Assembly (NCBI GenBank): GCA_964621165.1
Contig: CAZULC010000020.1
Span: 1-29,774 of the forward strand
Reading direction: 5' to 3'
Source of the DNA: UMGS1696 sp964621165
GTDB taxonomy: Bacteria; Bacillota; Clostridia; Oscillospirales; CAG-272
Length of the DNA stretch: 29,774 bases
In this document: positions 15,476-22,003 of the stretch, piece by piece
How positions within the stretch are numbered: the first letter of the stretch is position 1
Layout: every line of letters begins with the position of its first letter
Notes under the pieces: model-generated
The model's database searches: none
What the model was told of the DNA's origin: nothing
The model's input: the letters and a program-made list of their open reading frames with translations, nothing else
Translations under genes and position numbers: made by a program

Positions 15476-16225
15476 ATGAGCATTGAAAGAATTAAAAAGT
15501 CCATCCTGAACCTGCTTTTTCCGCCAACCTGTTATGTCTGCGGGGAGAGTGCGGAGTCATGGGGCGTGTGTGATAAGTGTAAAACAAAATTCCGACGGGA
15601 ACTGTTCACAGCATGTCCGAACTGCGCGCAAACTGCCGACAAATGCACCTGCGGGGGACGAAAATTCGACCTGACGGAAGACAGAACGACAGTTATCGGC
15701 GGTAAAACATCACTTTCGCTCACGTTTTATAAAAATTCCATGAACCGGGACGAGGAGCGTGTGACGGAGAAGATGATGTTTGCCCTGAAAGAAAAACACG
15801 TGCTGTTCGATTTTTTCGCTGATTTGATTTCCAGTGCGGTGAAGCGGGAATTCGACAGAGCGGGAGTGGAGCTTGACGGGTGGATTCTGACCTACATCCC
15901 CCGTTCGGAAGCGAAGAAAAACGAGCTGGGCTACGACCAGTCCGAAGAAATTATCAAGCGTGCGGCGGAAATTTTAAGCATACCATATGCCCAAACCCTC
16001 AGCCGGCTCAAGGGAAGCGAGCAGAAAACTCTCGACAGCCGCAGTCGGGAAATCAACGCCGAGAGCAGTATTGTTCCGGTCCGTGAAAACATCGTCGCGG
16101 GCGGAAAGTACATACTGTTTGACGATATCATGACCACCGGCGCGTCTCTCTCAATCGGTGTGCGCAGCCTGCGATTCTGTAGCGCCGACGAGGTCTTTCC
16201 GGTGACGATTGCCAAAGACTGGTAA
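15476..16225 (+). CDS. comFC: ComF family phosphoribosyltransferase-like protein
   Basis: 249 aa. The N-terminal double zinc ribbon uses Cys19, 22, 32, 35 and Cys47, 50, 57, 59. A phosphoribosyltransferase-type domain follows, with YIPRSEAKKNELGYDQSEEI at 140-159 and the PRPP loop ILFDDIMTTGAS at 213-224. In competent bacteria ComFC assists DNA uptake and transformation, and many non-competent Clostridia also keep the gene. AAGGAG (15463-15468) precedes the ATG. No comFA neighbour is present. The symbol is assigned by family resemblance; ComF/GntX-like is the safer wording. Confidence 0.85.
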   Translation: MSIERIKKSILNLLFPPTCYVCGESAESWGVCDKCKTKFRRELFTACPNCAQTADKCTCGGRKFDLTEDRTTVIGGKTSLSLTFYKNSMNRDEERVTEKMMFALKEKHVLFDFFADLISSAVKREFDRAGVELDGWILTYIPRSEAKKNELGYDQSEEIIKRAAEILSIPYAQTLSRLKGSEQKTLDSRSREINAESSIVPVRENIVAGGKYILFDDIMTTGASLSIGVRSLRFCSADEVFPVTIAKDW

Positions 16226-16315
16226 AAATTTTTAGAGAAATCGAGTCCTTGTGAATATGAAAGAATCCGTTGGTGAACAATAGGACATACATAAAATTCA
16301 CCCGGAGGTATATCC

Positions 16316-16924
16316 ATGAAATACATGACAGCAGTCTGTGCTTCGTTTCTGGCGGCGCTGATTATCGCGTCAGCTGTTCCCGGAAGCGGGGATCTGAGGC
16401 TCTACGATGACGTCCTGCGTCTCCACGTTATAGCGGAATCTGATTCTGAGGAAGATCAGGAGCTGAAACTCAAGGTGCGCGACAGGGTTTTGGAGACGGT
16501 TTCGGAGAAAATTCAAACCTGCGGCGGAATAGATGAGGCGATTTCGGCAGTGGATGGGGTGAGGGAAGAGATTCAGTCGGCGGCTGTTGACTGTGTTGCG
16601 GAAAACGGGTTTGACTATCCGGTAAAGGTGGAGCTTGTCCGCGAATCCTATCCCAGACGGGATTATGGAGGTGCTGTATTGCCTGCGGGAGTGTACAATT
16701 CGCTGAAGGTTACAATAGGACAGGGACAGGGACACAACTGGTGGTGTGTGCTGTTCCCATCAATTTGCACCAGCTTTGCCCTTAACGCGGGAGAAGAAGA
16801 GTACATTACCGCCGGATTCACGCCTGAGGAGTACAGAATCATAACTGGCGGAAGCGAGAGCTGGAAGATAAAGTTCCGTCTGCTCGAGATAATCACGGAG
16901 ATATTCGGCCCCGACGCTGAGTGA
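16316..16924 (+). CDS. spoIIR: Stage II sporulation protein R (SpoIIR)
   Basis: 202 aa. In Bacillus it is made in the forespore, secreted, and signals SpoIIGA to process pro-sigma-E in the mother cell. The N-terminus is a hydrophobic signal sequence (about 5-22). The family core LRLHVIAESDSEEDQELKL starts near 34, and VLPAGVYNSLKVTIGQGQGHNWWCVLFP runs at about 121-148 in two parts. CGGAGG precedes the ATG by seven bases. Upstream, GTGAATA (16251-16257) and GGTGAACAA (16272-16280) loosely resemble a sigma-F/G promoter, but I would not rely on this. The gene marks the organism as an endospore former or recent descendant. Confidence 0.93.
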   Translation: MKYMTAVCASFLAALIIASAVPGSGDLRLYDDVLRLHVIAESDSEEDQELKLKVRDRVLETVSEKIQTCGGIDEAISAVDGVREEIQSAAVDCVAENGFDYPVKVELVRESYPRRDYGGAVLPAGVYNSLKVTIGQGQGHNWWCVLFPSICTSFALNAGEEEYITAGFTPEEYRIITGGSESWKIKFRLLEIITEIFGPDAE

Positions 16925-16971
16925 AAGGTATAAAATTCCCGAAAATTCATCGGAAAAATTTGAAAAAAGTG

Positions 16972-17000
16972 TTGACAAAACGGGTCCTCTGTGGTATAAT
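16972..17000 (+). promoter_or_regulatory. Promoter of the tRNA operon
   Basis: TTGACA (16972-16977) and TATAAT (16995-17000) are 17 bases apart, with an extended -10 TG at 16992-16993. This is a near-ideal strong promoter for the Met-Glu-Glu tRNA transcript. Confidence 0.92.
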
Positions 17001-17040
17001 AACAACGTTGCAAGCGAGAGAACAAATTCTCAGCGTTCAT

Positions 17041-17117
17041 GGCGGAATAGCTCAGCTGGCTAGAGCAACCGGTTCATACCCGGTAGGTCGTGGGTTCAAG
17101 TCCAACTTCCGCTACCA
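17041..17117 (+). tRNA. tRNA-Met (anticodon CAT)
   Basis: The acceptor GGCGGAA pairs with TTCCGCT, with a G1-U72 pair as in the elongator tRNA-Met of Bacillus. The anticodon stem ACCGG/CCGGT encloses TTCATAC, giving CAT. The 3' CCA is encoded (17115-17117). The T-stem GTGGG/CCAAC contains one G-A mismatch at the middle pair. It is most likely an elongator Met tRNA. A tRNA-Ile(CAU) modified by TilS cannot be fully excluded from the anticodon alone. Confidence 0.93.
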
Positions 17118-17232
17118 ATAAAGATTTACCGACGAGTTCGGCCCGATGGTCAAGAGGCTAAGACACCGCCCTTTCACGGCAGTAACGGGAGTTCGATTCT
17201 CCCTCGGGTCACCACAGTCGGTAATCTTTATT
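17117..17232. repeat. Inverted repeat flanking the first tRNA-Glu
   Basis: AATAAAGATTTACCGAC (17117-17133) is the reverse complement of GTCGGTAATCTTTATT (17217-17232) apart from one extra T/A, so a ~16-bp stem would enclose tRNA-Glu-1 with short spacers. The left arm starts at the last A of the tRNA-Met CCA. Confidence 0.8.
17140..17214 (+). tRNA. tRNA-Glu (anticodon TTC), copy 1
   Basis: The acceptor GGCCCGA pairs with TCGGGTC, discriminator A is at 17211 and an encoded CCA at 17212-17214. The anticodon stem CCGCC/GGCAG encloses CTTTCAC, giving TTC. It is enclosed by the inverted repeat at 17117-17133 / 17217-17232. The 75 bases 17137-17211 are identical to 17231-17305. Confidence 0.95.
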
Positions 17233-17233
17233 C

Positions 17234-17305
17234 GGCCCGATGGTCAAGAGGCTAAGACACCGCCCTTTCACGGCAGTAACGGGAGTTCGATTCTCCCTCG
17301 GGTCA
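17234..17305 (+). tRNA. tRNA-Glu (anticodon TTC), copy 2 without encoded CCA
   Basis: The sequence is identical to copy 1 through the discriminator A at 17305, but GCC follows instead of CCA, so CCA must be added after transcription. The two copies are 94 bases apart, a recent tandem duplication whose boundary lies exactly at the discriminator base. Confidence 0.93.
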
Positions 17306-17315
17306 GCCTGACAAG

Positions 17316-17352
17316 AACCGGCGTTTCAGTAAAATGGGACGTGCGGTTTTTT
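17316..17352 (+). terminator. Terminator of the tRNA operon
   Basis: AACCG (17316-17320), reinforced by CGT/ACG inside, pairs with CGGTT starting at 17344, followed by a T-run and TTGTTTT. Confidence 0.75.
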
Positions 17353-17495
17353 GTTTTATATGAATCAACTGAGTAAATATTCCATCAGGCCTTCGTTTTT
17401 CGCCTTTTCATTGGCAGAGTGACGCATGCCGGAAACAAAATCTAACCCGTGCATTTATGGGCAGGGCAGATTTGGCGGTATTTTTAAAAAAGCTG

Positions 17496-17524
17496 TTGAC
17501 ATGAAAAGAAAAATATGGTAGAAT
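17496..17524 (+). promoter_or_regulatory. Promoter of the Gfo/Idh/MocA oxidoreductase gene
   Basis: TTGACA (17496-17501) and TAGAAT (17519-17524) are 17 bases apart, with an extended -10 TG at 17516-17517. Confidence 0.85.
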
Positions 17525-17566
17525 TTTAAAAACTTAAAAAATTACTAATACAAAGGAGTTACTGCT

Positions 17567-18631
17567 GTGACTAAATTAAAAGTTGGAATCATTGGCTGCG
17601 GTGGAATCAGCAGAAGCCATATGGCGGGATATCAGGCTCTGGGGGACAGAGTTGAGGTCGTCGCCTGCTGTGATATTGACGAGGCAAAACTGCAAAAATA
17701 CGCCGCCGCATACGGAATTCCCCACACCTACGTTGACTATAATGAAATGATGGCAAAGGAAGAGCTTGACTGCGTGAGCGTATGCACATGGAACGCGGCT
17801 CACTGCGGTGCCACAATTGCCGCACTCAAGGGAGGAGCAAGCGTCATCTGCGAAAAGCCAATGGCAATGAACGCCGCTGAAGCTGAGTTGATGAAGAAAA
17901 CCGCCGACGAATGCGGAAAACTCTTACAAATCGGCTTTGTCCGACGTTACGGAGACGACGCAAAGACCATCAAAAAGCTAACAGACGGCGGACTTTTAGG
18001 TAACGTGTACTACGCGAAAGCCACATACCTGAGAAGAAACGGCTGTCCCGGCGGCTGGTTTGGCGATAAGTCATACTCCGGAGGCGGTCCGCTTATCGAC
18101 TTGGGCGTACACGTGATCGACCTGACCCGCTACCTCGCAGGACTCCCGAGACCCGTGTCAGCATACGGCGTGACATACAAGAATCTCGGGTGCAACAGAG
18201 CAAACGGCGGAGAAGTGGCATGGGAGCTTGAGAGCGATGCAAACGGCTACAAATACACCGTAGAGGACTTCGCGTCAGCCCTTGTTAGATTTGACAACGG
18301 ATTTACCTTGCAGGTTGAGGCAAGCTTCAATCTGAACATTGCTCACGACATGGGTAAAATCGAGCTGTTCGGCACAAAGGGAGGCGTGAAAATCGAAAAC
18401 GACGTGGAGCTTTACACCGACATGGCCGGAATGTTCATGAACGTAAAACCGCAGGGATTCACCGGAATGGACTTCCACCGCACGTTCAACGCGGAAATCA
18501 AGGCTTTCGTCGACGCAGTTGAGGGCAGACAGAAGTGCGTCGCTCCCGCTGAGGACGGAGTTGCACTGATGAAAATTCTCGACGCGATTTATAAGTCCGC
18601 TGAGACCGGCAGGAGCGTTGACATAGACTAA
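17567..18631 (+). CDS. Gfo/Idh/MocA family NAD(P)-dependent oxidoreductase
   Basis: 354 aa with a GTG start at 17567 preceded by AAAGGAG. The Rossmann nucleotide-binding motif GIIGCGGIS is at 7-15, the family EKP motif at 96-98, and GGPLIDLGVHVIDL at 173-186 with the expected catalytic His182. Relatives oxidise or reduce sugars, inositols, amino sugars or glycosides; nothing here fixes the substrate. The gene stands alone between its own promoter and terminator, so no pathway context helps. Length and domain layout are normal. Confidence 0.88.
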   Translation: MTKLKVGIIGCGGISRSHMAGYQALGDRVEVVACCDIDEAKLQKYAAAYGIPHTYVDYNEMMAKEELDCVSVCTWNAAHCGATIAALKGGASVICEKPMAMNAAEAELMKKTADECGKLLQIGFVRRYGDDAKTIKKLTDGGLLGNVYYAKATYLRRNGCPGGWFGDKSYSGGGPLIDLGVHVIDLTRYLAGLPRPVSAYGVTYKNLGCNRANGGEVAWELESDANGYKYTVEDFASALVRFDNGFTLQVEASFNLNIAHDMGKIELFGTKGGVKIENDVELYTDMAGMFMNVKPQGFTGMDFHRTFNAEIKAFVDAVEGRQKCVAPAEDGVALMKILDAIYKSAETGRSVDID

Positions 18632-18639
18632 TGTAAAAG

Positions 18640-18690
18640 AATACCGCCCGGACATTTCCATCAATCTGCCTCAGGCGGTATTTGTGTTTC
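18640..18690. terminator. Terminator between convergent genes
   Basis: AATACCGCC (18640-18648) and GGCGGTATT (18674-18682) form a nine-base-pair stem with a 25-base loop. T-rich tracts are on both sides, so it may serve the oxidoreductase gene and, in the other direction, the DUF4830 gene. Confidence 0.65.
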
Positions 18691-18719
18691 AATCAGACTA
18701 ATAATCGCGAAGCCGGATT

Positions 18720-19214
18720 TTACGACGGACGCTTGCCGTTGAAGCCGCAGATGAAGCCTGTGACGTCGGACGAGCATAAATCTCCCCCGATTACTCTGGT
18801 CTTGTAGATGATTACATTTGCCATCACGTCTCCGGAGTAGTTCGGGTAGTTCGTCACTTTGAAGGTGTAGCGCATGACTTCCTTGCCCCGATATTTGGCG
18901 AGATCCAGCCCCTGCGCCCGCTGAAGCTCGTTGTAGGAGTTCATTACTTTGTCAAACTCCTTCGGAATCTTAATGGTAACTTCCTCAAGAGGCGTTTTGT
19001 CCACCTCCCAGCCGAACTGGGCGAGAAATGACACAATATCGTCGGGCGTTTTGATTTTTGTATAGCTGTACTTCGCGCTTTCTTCCGCGACCGCCTTTGT
19101 CGAAACCGGAGCGTATTCGGGAATCGTCAGAATCACGGCGCATAAAACTGCAATGGACGCGGCAATTACGCAGAAAAATTTAAGCGTGTTGGCACGCACT
19201 GTGTAGATAAACAT
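18720..19214 (-). CDS. DUF4830-type membrane-anchored protein
   Basis: 164 aa. One N-terminal transmembrane segment (about 11-30) is followed by an external domain with TPDDIVSFLAQFGWEVDKTP and VTIKIPKEFDKVMNSYNELQ, ending NVIIYKTRVIGGDLCSSD. That pattern matches the DUF4830 proteins found in many sporulating Clostridia. GGGAGG lies four bases before the ATG on the minus strand. It is divergent from the dehydrogenase-kinase gene, and no clear promoter was found in the 82-base gap. The function is unknown. Confidence 0.75.
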   Translation of the reverse strand: MFIYTVRANTLKFFCVIAASIAVLCAVILTIPEYAPVSTKAVAEESAKYSYTKIKTPDDIVSFLAQFGWEVDKTPLEEVTIKIPKEFDKVMNSYNELQRAQGLDLAKYRGKEVMRYTFKVTNYPNYSGDVMANVIIYKTRVIGGDLCSSDVTGFICGFNGKRPS

Positions 19215-19296
19215 ATTTCCTCCCGCAATTTTTCGTTATCGCTGTTCAAGAATATGTGGGAAGCTAAAAAAATATAACCATGCAAAGGAAATCACT

Positions 19297-21153
19297 ATGT
19301 TTGAAAAAGTTAGAAAACTGACCGAAAACTGCTCCTGCGGCAAGCATCACTCCCTTTTGACGGACGAGTTTGTAATATCGGAGAGGGCGGGGGAGCTGAT
19401 GTGGGATTACATAAAAAAGAACGGATTCAATAACCCCGCCATAATCTGCGACGACAACACAGCGGGTTTTCTCGGACTGCCAAACCGGCTTACCGTTCCC
19501 GGAAATGCACACGCCACCGAGATTTACGCGGGAATCGCCGAAAAATACGTTGACGAAAACCACCCCGACGTGCTGATAGCTTGCGGTTCCGGCTCGGTCC
19601 ACGACGTCACCCGTTACGCCGCCCACTCGAAAAATGTCCCGTTCATCTCATTTCCCACAGCCGCAAGCGTTGACGGGTACCTCTCAAGCGTGGCCGCAAT
19701 GACGTGGTACGGGCAGAAGCTGACCTTTGAAGCCGCACCCCCAATCGCGGTTTTTGCTGACCCTGAGGTGTACTGCACCGCTCCTGATAGGCTGACTTCC
19801 TCCGGCGTGGGGGACGTTCTCGGCAAATACAACTCCCTCTTCGACTGGAAGGCGGCGAAAATCCTGATTGGCGAGTACTTCTGCGGCGAAATTTGCTCAC
19901 TTGAGTACGATGCGGTGGAGGAGCTGATTCAGGCGGTGAAGAGCAGGGCAAACCTCGACAAAAAGGACTACACTACAAAGGTCATGTACGCCCTTCTGCT
20001 GTCGGGGCTGGCAATGCAGCTTGCGGGAAATTCCCGTCCGGCGTCGGGGGCAGAGCACCACATGTCCCACTTCTGGGAAATGCACTGTATCAATCCGGAA
20101 ACCGACGCGCTTCACGGAGAGAAGGTAGCTGTGGGATTGCTTGAGGTCGTGAGGGAGTACAAGCGGGTTTTCTCGAGCTTCTCTGACGGCTATATCGCCG
20201 AAAAAATCAAAAAAATCAACCTTGACAAGACCTTCAGCGAGTGTAAAATCACCACAGTCTACGGAAATCTCGCGGACTCAACGATGAAGGAAAACTTGCC
20301 GGACGGAACGATGTCTTCCTCAAGCCTCGCGAAAATCAGCATGGACGACTCGCTCAAGGATAAAATTCACGAAATCCGCGCGCTTGCCGACGAGCTTCCC
20401 TCCGTTGACGAGCTGACGGAACTGTACAAAGCCGCAGGTGTTCCAATGACTCCCGCTGACGTAGGATTGCCGGACGAGTTCGGCTTCATTGGAAAATCCC
20501 TCGAGTACGCCCCATATGTGAGAAACCGCATTACACTGCTCAAGGTTCTGTCCGCCGCCGAAATCGTGAACAGACCTGCCGACCGGGCACTTGTGGTGAT
20601 TCTCGGACCTCACGCCGTCGGAAAAATGACCGTCGGACAACATCTCGCTTCGCTGACCGGACTGAAGCTGTTCCACAACCATATGTCAATCGAGCTGGTG
20701 CGCAAATTCTTCAACGTCAATGACAACGGAGTCGGGACCCGCCTGAACAGACTGATACGAAGCGAAATCTTCAAGGGGGTTGCGGAAAGCGAGGACATAC
20801 GGGGGCTTATCTTCACGTACATGTTTGACTTTGACGAACAGTCCGAGTATGACTACGTTAACAATCTCATTGATTTATACAAATTTCACGGCGCAAAATG
20901 TTGTGTAGTGGAGCTGTGCGCGGATTTTGACGTGCGAATCGAGAGAAACAAGTCCGAAAAACGCCTGCTCAACAAGGAATCCAAGCGGGATATCGAGAAA
21001 AGCGAAGCTGAAATGCGCCGCACCTCAGAATGTCACCGCCTGAACTCAAACGAGGGAGAGATGATGCCATTCGAGAACTACATGAAGATCGACAACACGA
21101 ACATCCCCCCTGAAAAAGCGGCTGAAATGATACGGGATTACTTCAATTTATAA
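19297..21153 (+). CDS. Glycerol-1-phosphate dehydrogenase-like protein fused to a P-loop kinase-like domain
   Basis: 618 aa. Residues 1 to about 425 resemble the AraM/EgsA sn-glycerol-1-phosphate dehydrogenases. The NAD site CGSGSVHDVTRYAA begins near 96, TAASVDGYLSSVA near 121, and the metal ligands fit Asp173 (SGVGDVLGK), His254 or 255 (GAEHHMSHFWE) and His273 (ALHGEKVAVG). From about 430 a separate P-loop domain begins, with Walker A GPHAVGKMT at 437-445 and HNHMSIELVRKFF after it, like small-molecule kinases. In Bacillus the dehydrogenase makes glycerol-1-phosphate for heptaprenylglyceryl lipids and is about 394 aa without such a domain. AAAGGAA precedes the ATG. A membrane protein gene follows. 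The substrate of the second domain is unknown. Confidence 0.82.
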   Translation: MFEKVRKLTENCSCGKHHSLLTDEFVISERAGELMWDYIKKNGFNNPAIICDDNTAGFLGLPNRLTVPGNAHATEIYAGIAEKYVDENHPDVLIACGSGSVHDVTRYAAHSKNVPFISFPTAASVDGYLSSVAAMTWYGQKLTFEAAPPIAVFADPEVYCTAPDRLTSSGVGDVLGKYNSLFDWKAAKILIGEYFCGEICSLEYDAVEELIQAVKSRANLDKKDYTTKVMYALLLSGLAMQLAGNSRPASGAEHHMSHFWEMHCINPETDALHGEKVAVGLLEVVREYKRVFSSFSDGYIAEKIKKINLDKTFSECKITTVYGNLADSTMKENLPDGTMSSSSLAKISMDDSLKDKIHEIRALADELPSVDELTELYKAAGVPMTPADVGLPDEFGFIGKSLEYAPYVRNRITLLKVLSAAEIVNRPADRALVVILGPHAVGKMTVGQHLASLTGLKLFHNHMSIELVRKFFNVNDNGVGTRLNRLIRSEIFKGVAESEDIRGLIFTYMFDFDEQSEYDYVNNLIDLYKFHGAKCCVVELCADFDVRIERNKSEKRLLNKESKRDIEKSEAEMRRTSECHRLNSNEGEMMPFENYMKIDNTNIPPEKAAEMIRDYFNL

Positions 21154-21271
21154 AAACAAAAAAAATATTACTGAGCTTATCGCAAGGCGGCAGTTTTTGC
21201 CGTCGTACATCGTCCTTGACTGCATTTTTTTGGCAGTCTTCGCCGGACTTCTCTTGTAGAAGAAGAAATAC

Positions 21272-21952
21272 ATGACGGTTATCGTCGGTTTAATTTCCGG
21301 TGTGGTTTACATGGCGGTGGACTACGGAATCTTCCACCTCTTGACCCACTCCCGCACCATATCCGACGGGTGCAGCATGTTATGGGTTCTGCTTTGGATG
21401 TCCGTGAACTACGGCTTCACCAACTTCGCGTGGATTTGGCTGTGGATTTCAAGGGACAAGTACCTGCTCGAGTGGTCGACCTTGATTTTGTGCTGGTGGT
21501 TCTGTTGTCCCATGCTGGCTCAGGCCGTTGGAGCGGGTCAGGAACCCATTGTAATCCAGCGCACAACCGGCGCATATTACGGATACATGGCGCTGATTCT
21601 GCTCACGGGTTACCTTGCGGCGATAATCTACAACCTGTTCCAGAAAAATCCGCGCCGTCGGGTGAACATCCCGTGGATTCTGGCAATCGGTATTCTCGTC
21701 CAGTTCGGCTGGGAAGCGGGACTCTTGATAGGCGGAATCAGGAGCGCGGGATTCACGCTGGAGGAAAAAATCTCCCCGCTCATCTTCAACTTCCTCCTCG
21801 AGACAAATCTCGGTATGCCGACGACTTACTTCACCTTTGTAAAAATTACGTCAAAGTTTACCGAACAGCTGAAAAAGCGGGAACATCCCATCTCATTTAC
21901 CGAGCGGATTGATGAAAACAACGCCGAGCGGGTCTGGGATTGTCAGAAATAA
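21272..21952 (+). CDS. Polytopic membrane protein, probably 5'-truncated by an amber codon
   Basis: 226 aa from the ATG at 21272, with about five hydrophobic segments and conserved-looking NYGFTNFAWIWLWISRDK. There is no good ribosome binding site (only AGAAGAAGAAA). The same frame continues upstream through a TAG at 21257-21259 into about 28 codons that read as a natural N-terminus: polar ELIARRQFLPSYIVLD, then hydrophobic CIFLAVFAGLLL, then TAG, KKKYM. The real gene therefore probably begins near 21164 and is split by a nonsense codon. It may be a pseudogene, an N-terminally shortened protein or, less likely, a recoded amber. Family not named. Confidence 0.6.
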   Translation: MTVIVGLISGVVYMAVDYGIFHLLTHSRTISDGCSMLWVLLWMSVNYGFTNFAWIWLWISRDKYLLEWSTLILCWWFCCPMLAQAVGAGQEPIVIQRTTGAYYGYMALILLTGYLAAIIYNLFQKNPRRRVNIPWILAIGILVQFGWEAGLLIGGIRSAGFTLEEKISPLIFNFLLETNLGMPTTYFTFVKITSKFTEQLKKREHPISFTERIDENNAERVWDCQK

Positions 21953-21967
21953 TCGTAAAATCAAAAA

Positions 21968-22003
21968 AAGCCGTAGAATCATGACCGACTCTACGGTTTA
22001 TTT
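21968..22003. terminator. Bidirectional terminator between convergent genes
   Basis: AAGCCGTAGA (21968-21977) and TCTACGGTTT (21990-21999) form a ten-base-pair stem. A T-rich run follows on the plus strand and a seven-base U-tract on the minus strand. It serves the membrane protein gene and murE. Confidence 0.88.

Noticed and set aside
16251..16282. A sigma-F/G-like promoter before spoIIR.
   Set aside because: GTGAATA and GGTGAACAATA match only loosely, with a 14-base spacer, so I mention it in the gene entry and do not annotate it.
17365..17454. A 29-codon minus-strand frame between the tRNA terminator and the oxidoreductase promoter, containing a protein-like stretch (SANEKAKNEGLMEYLLS) before TGA.
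   Set aside because: No ribosome binding site or promoter is visible and I recognise no family. It may be the tail of a decayed gene, but the evidence is only amino-acid composition.
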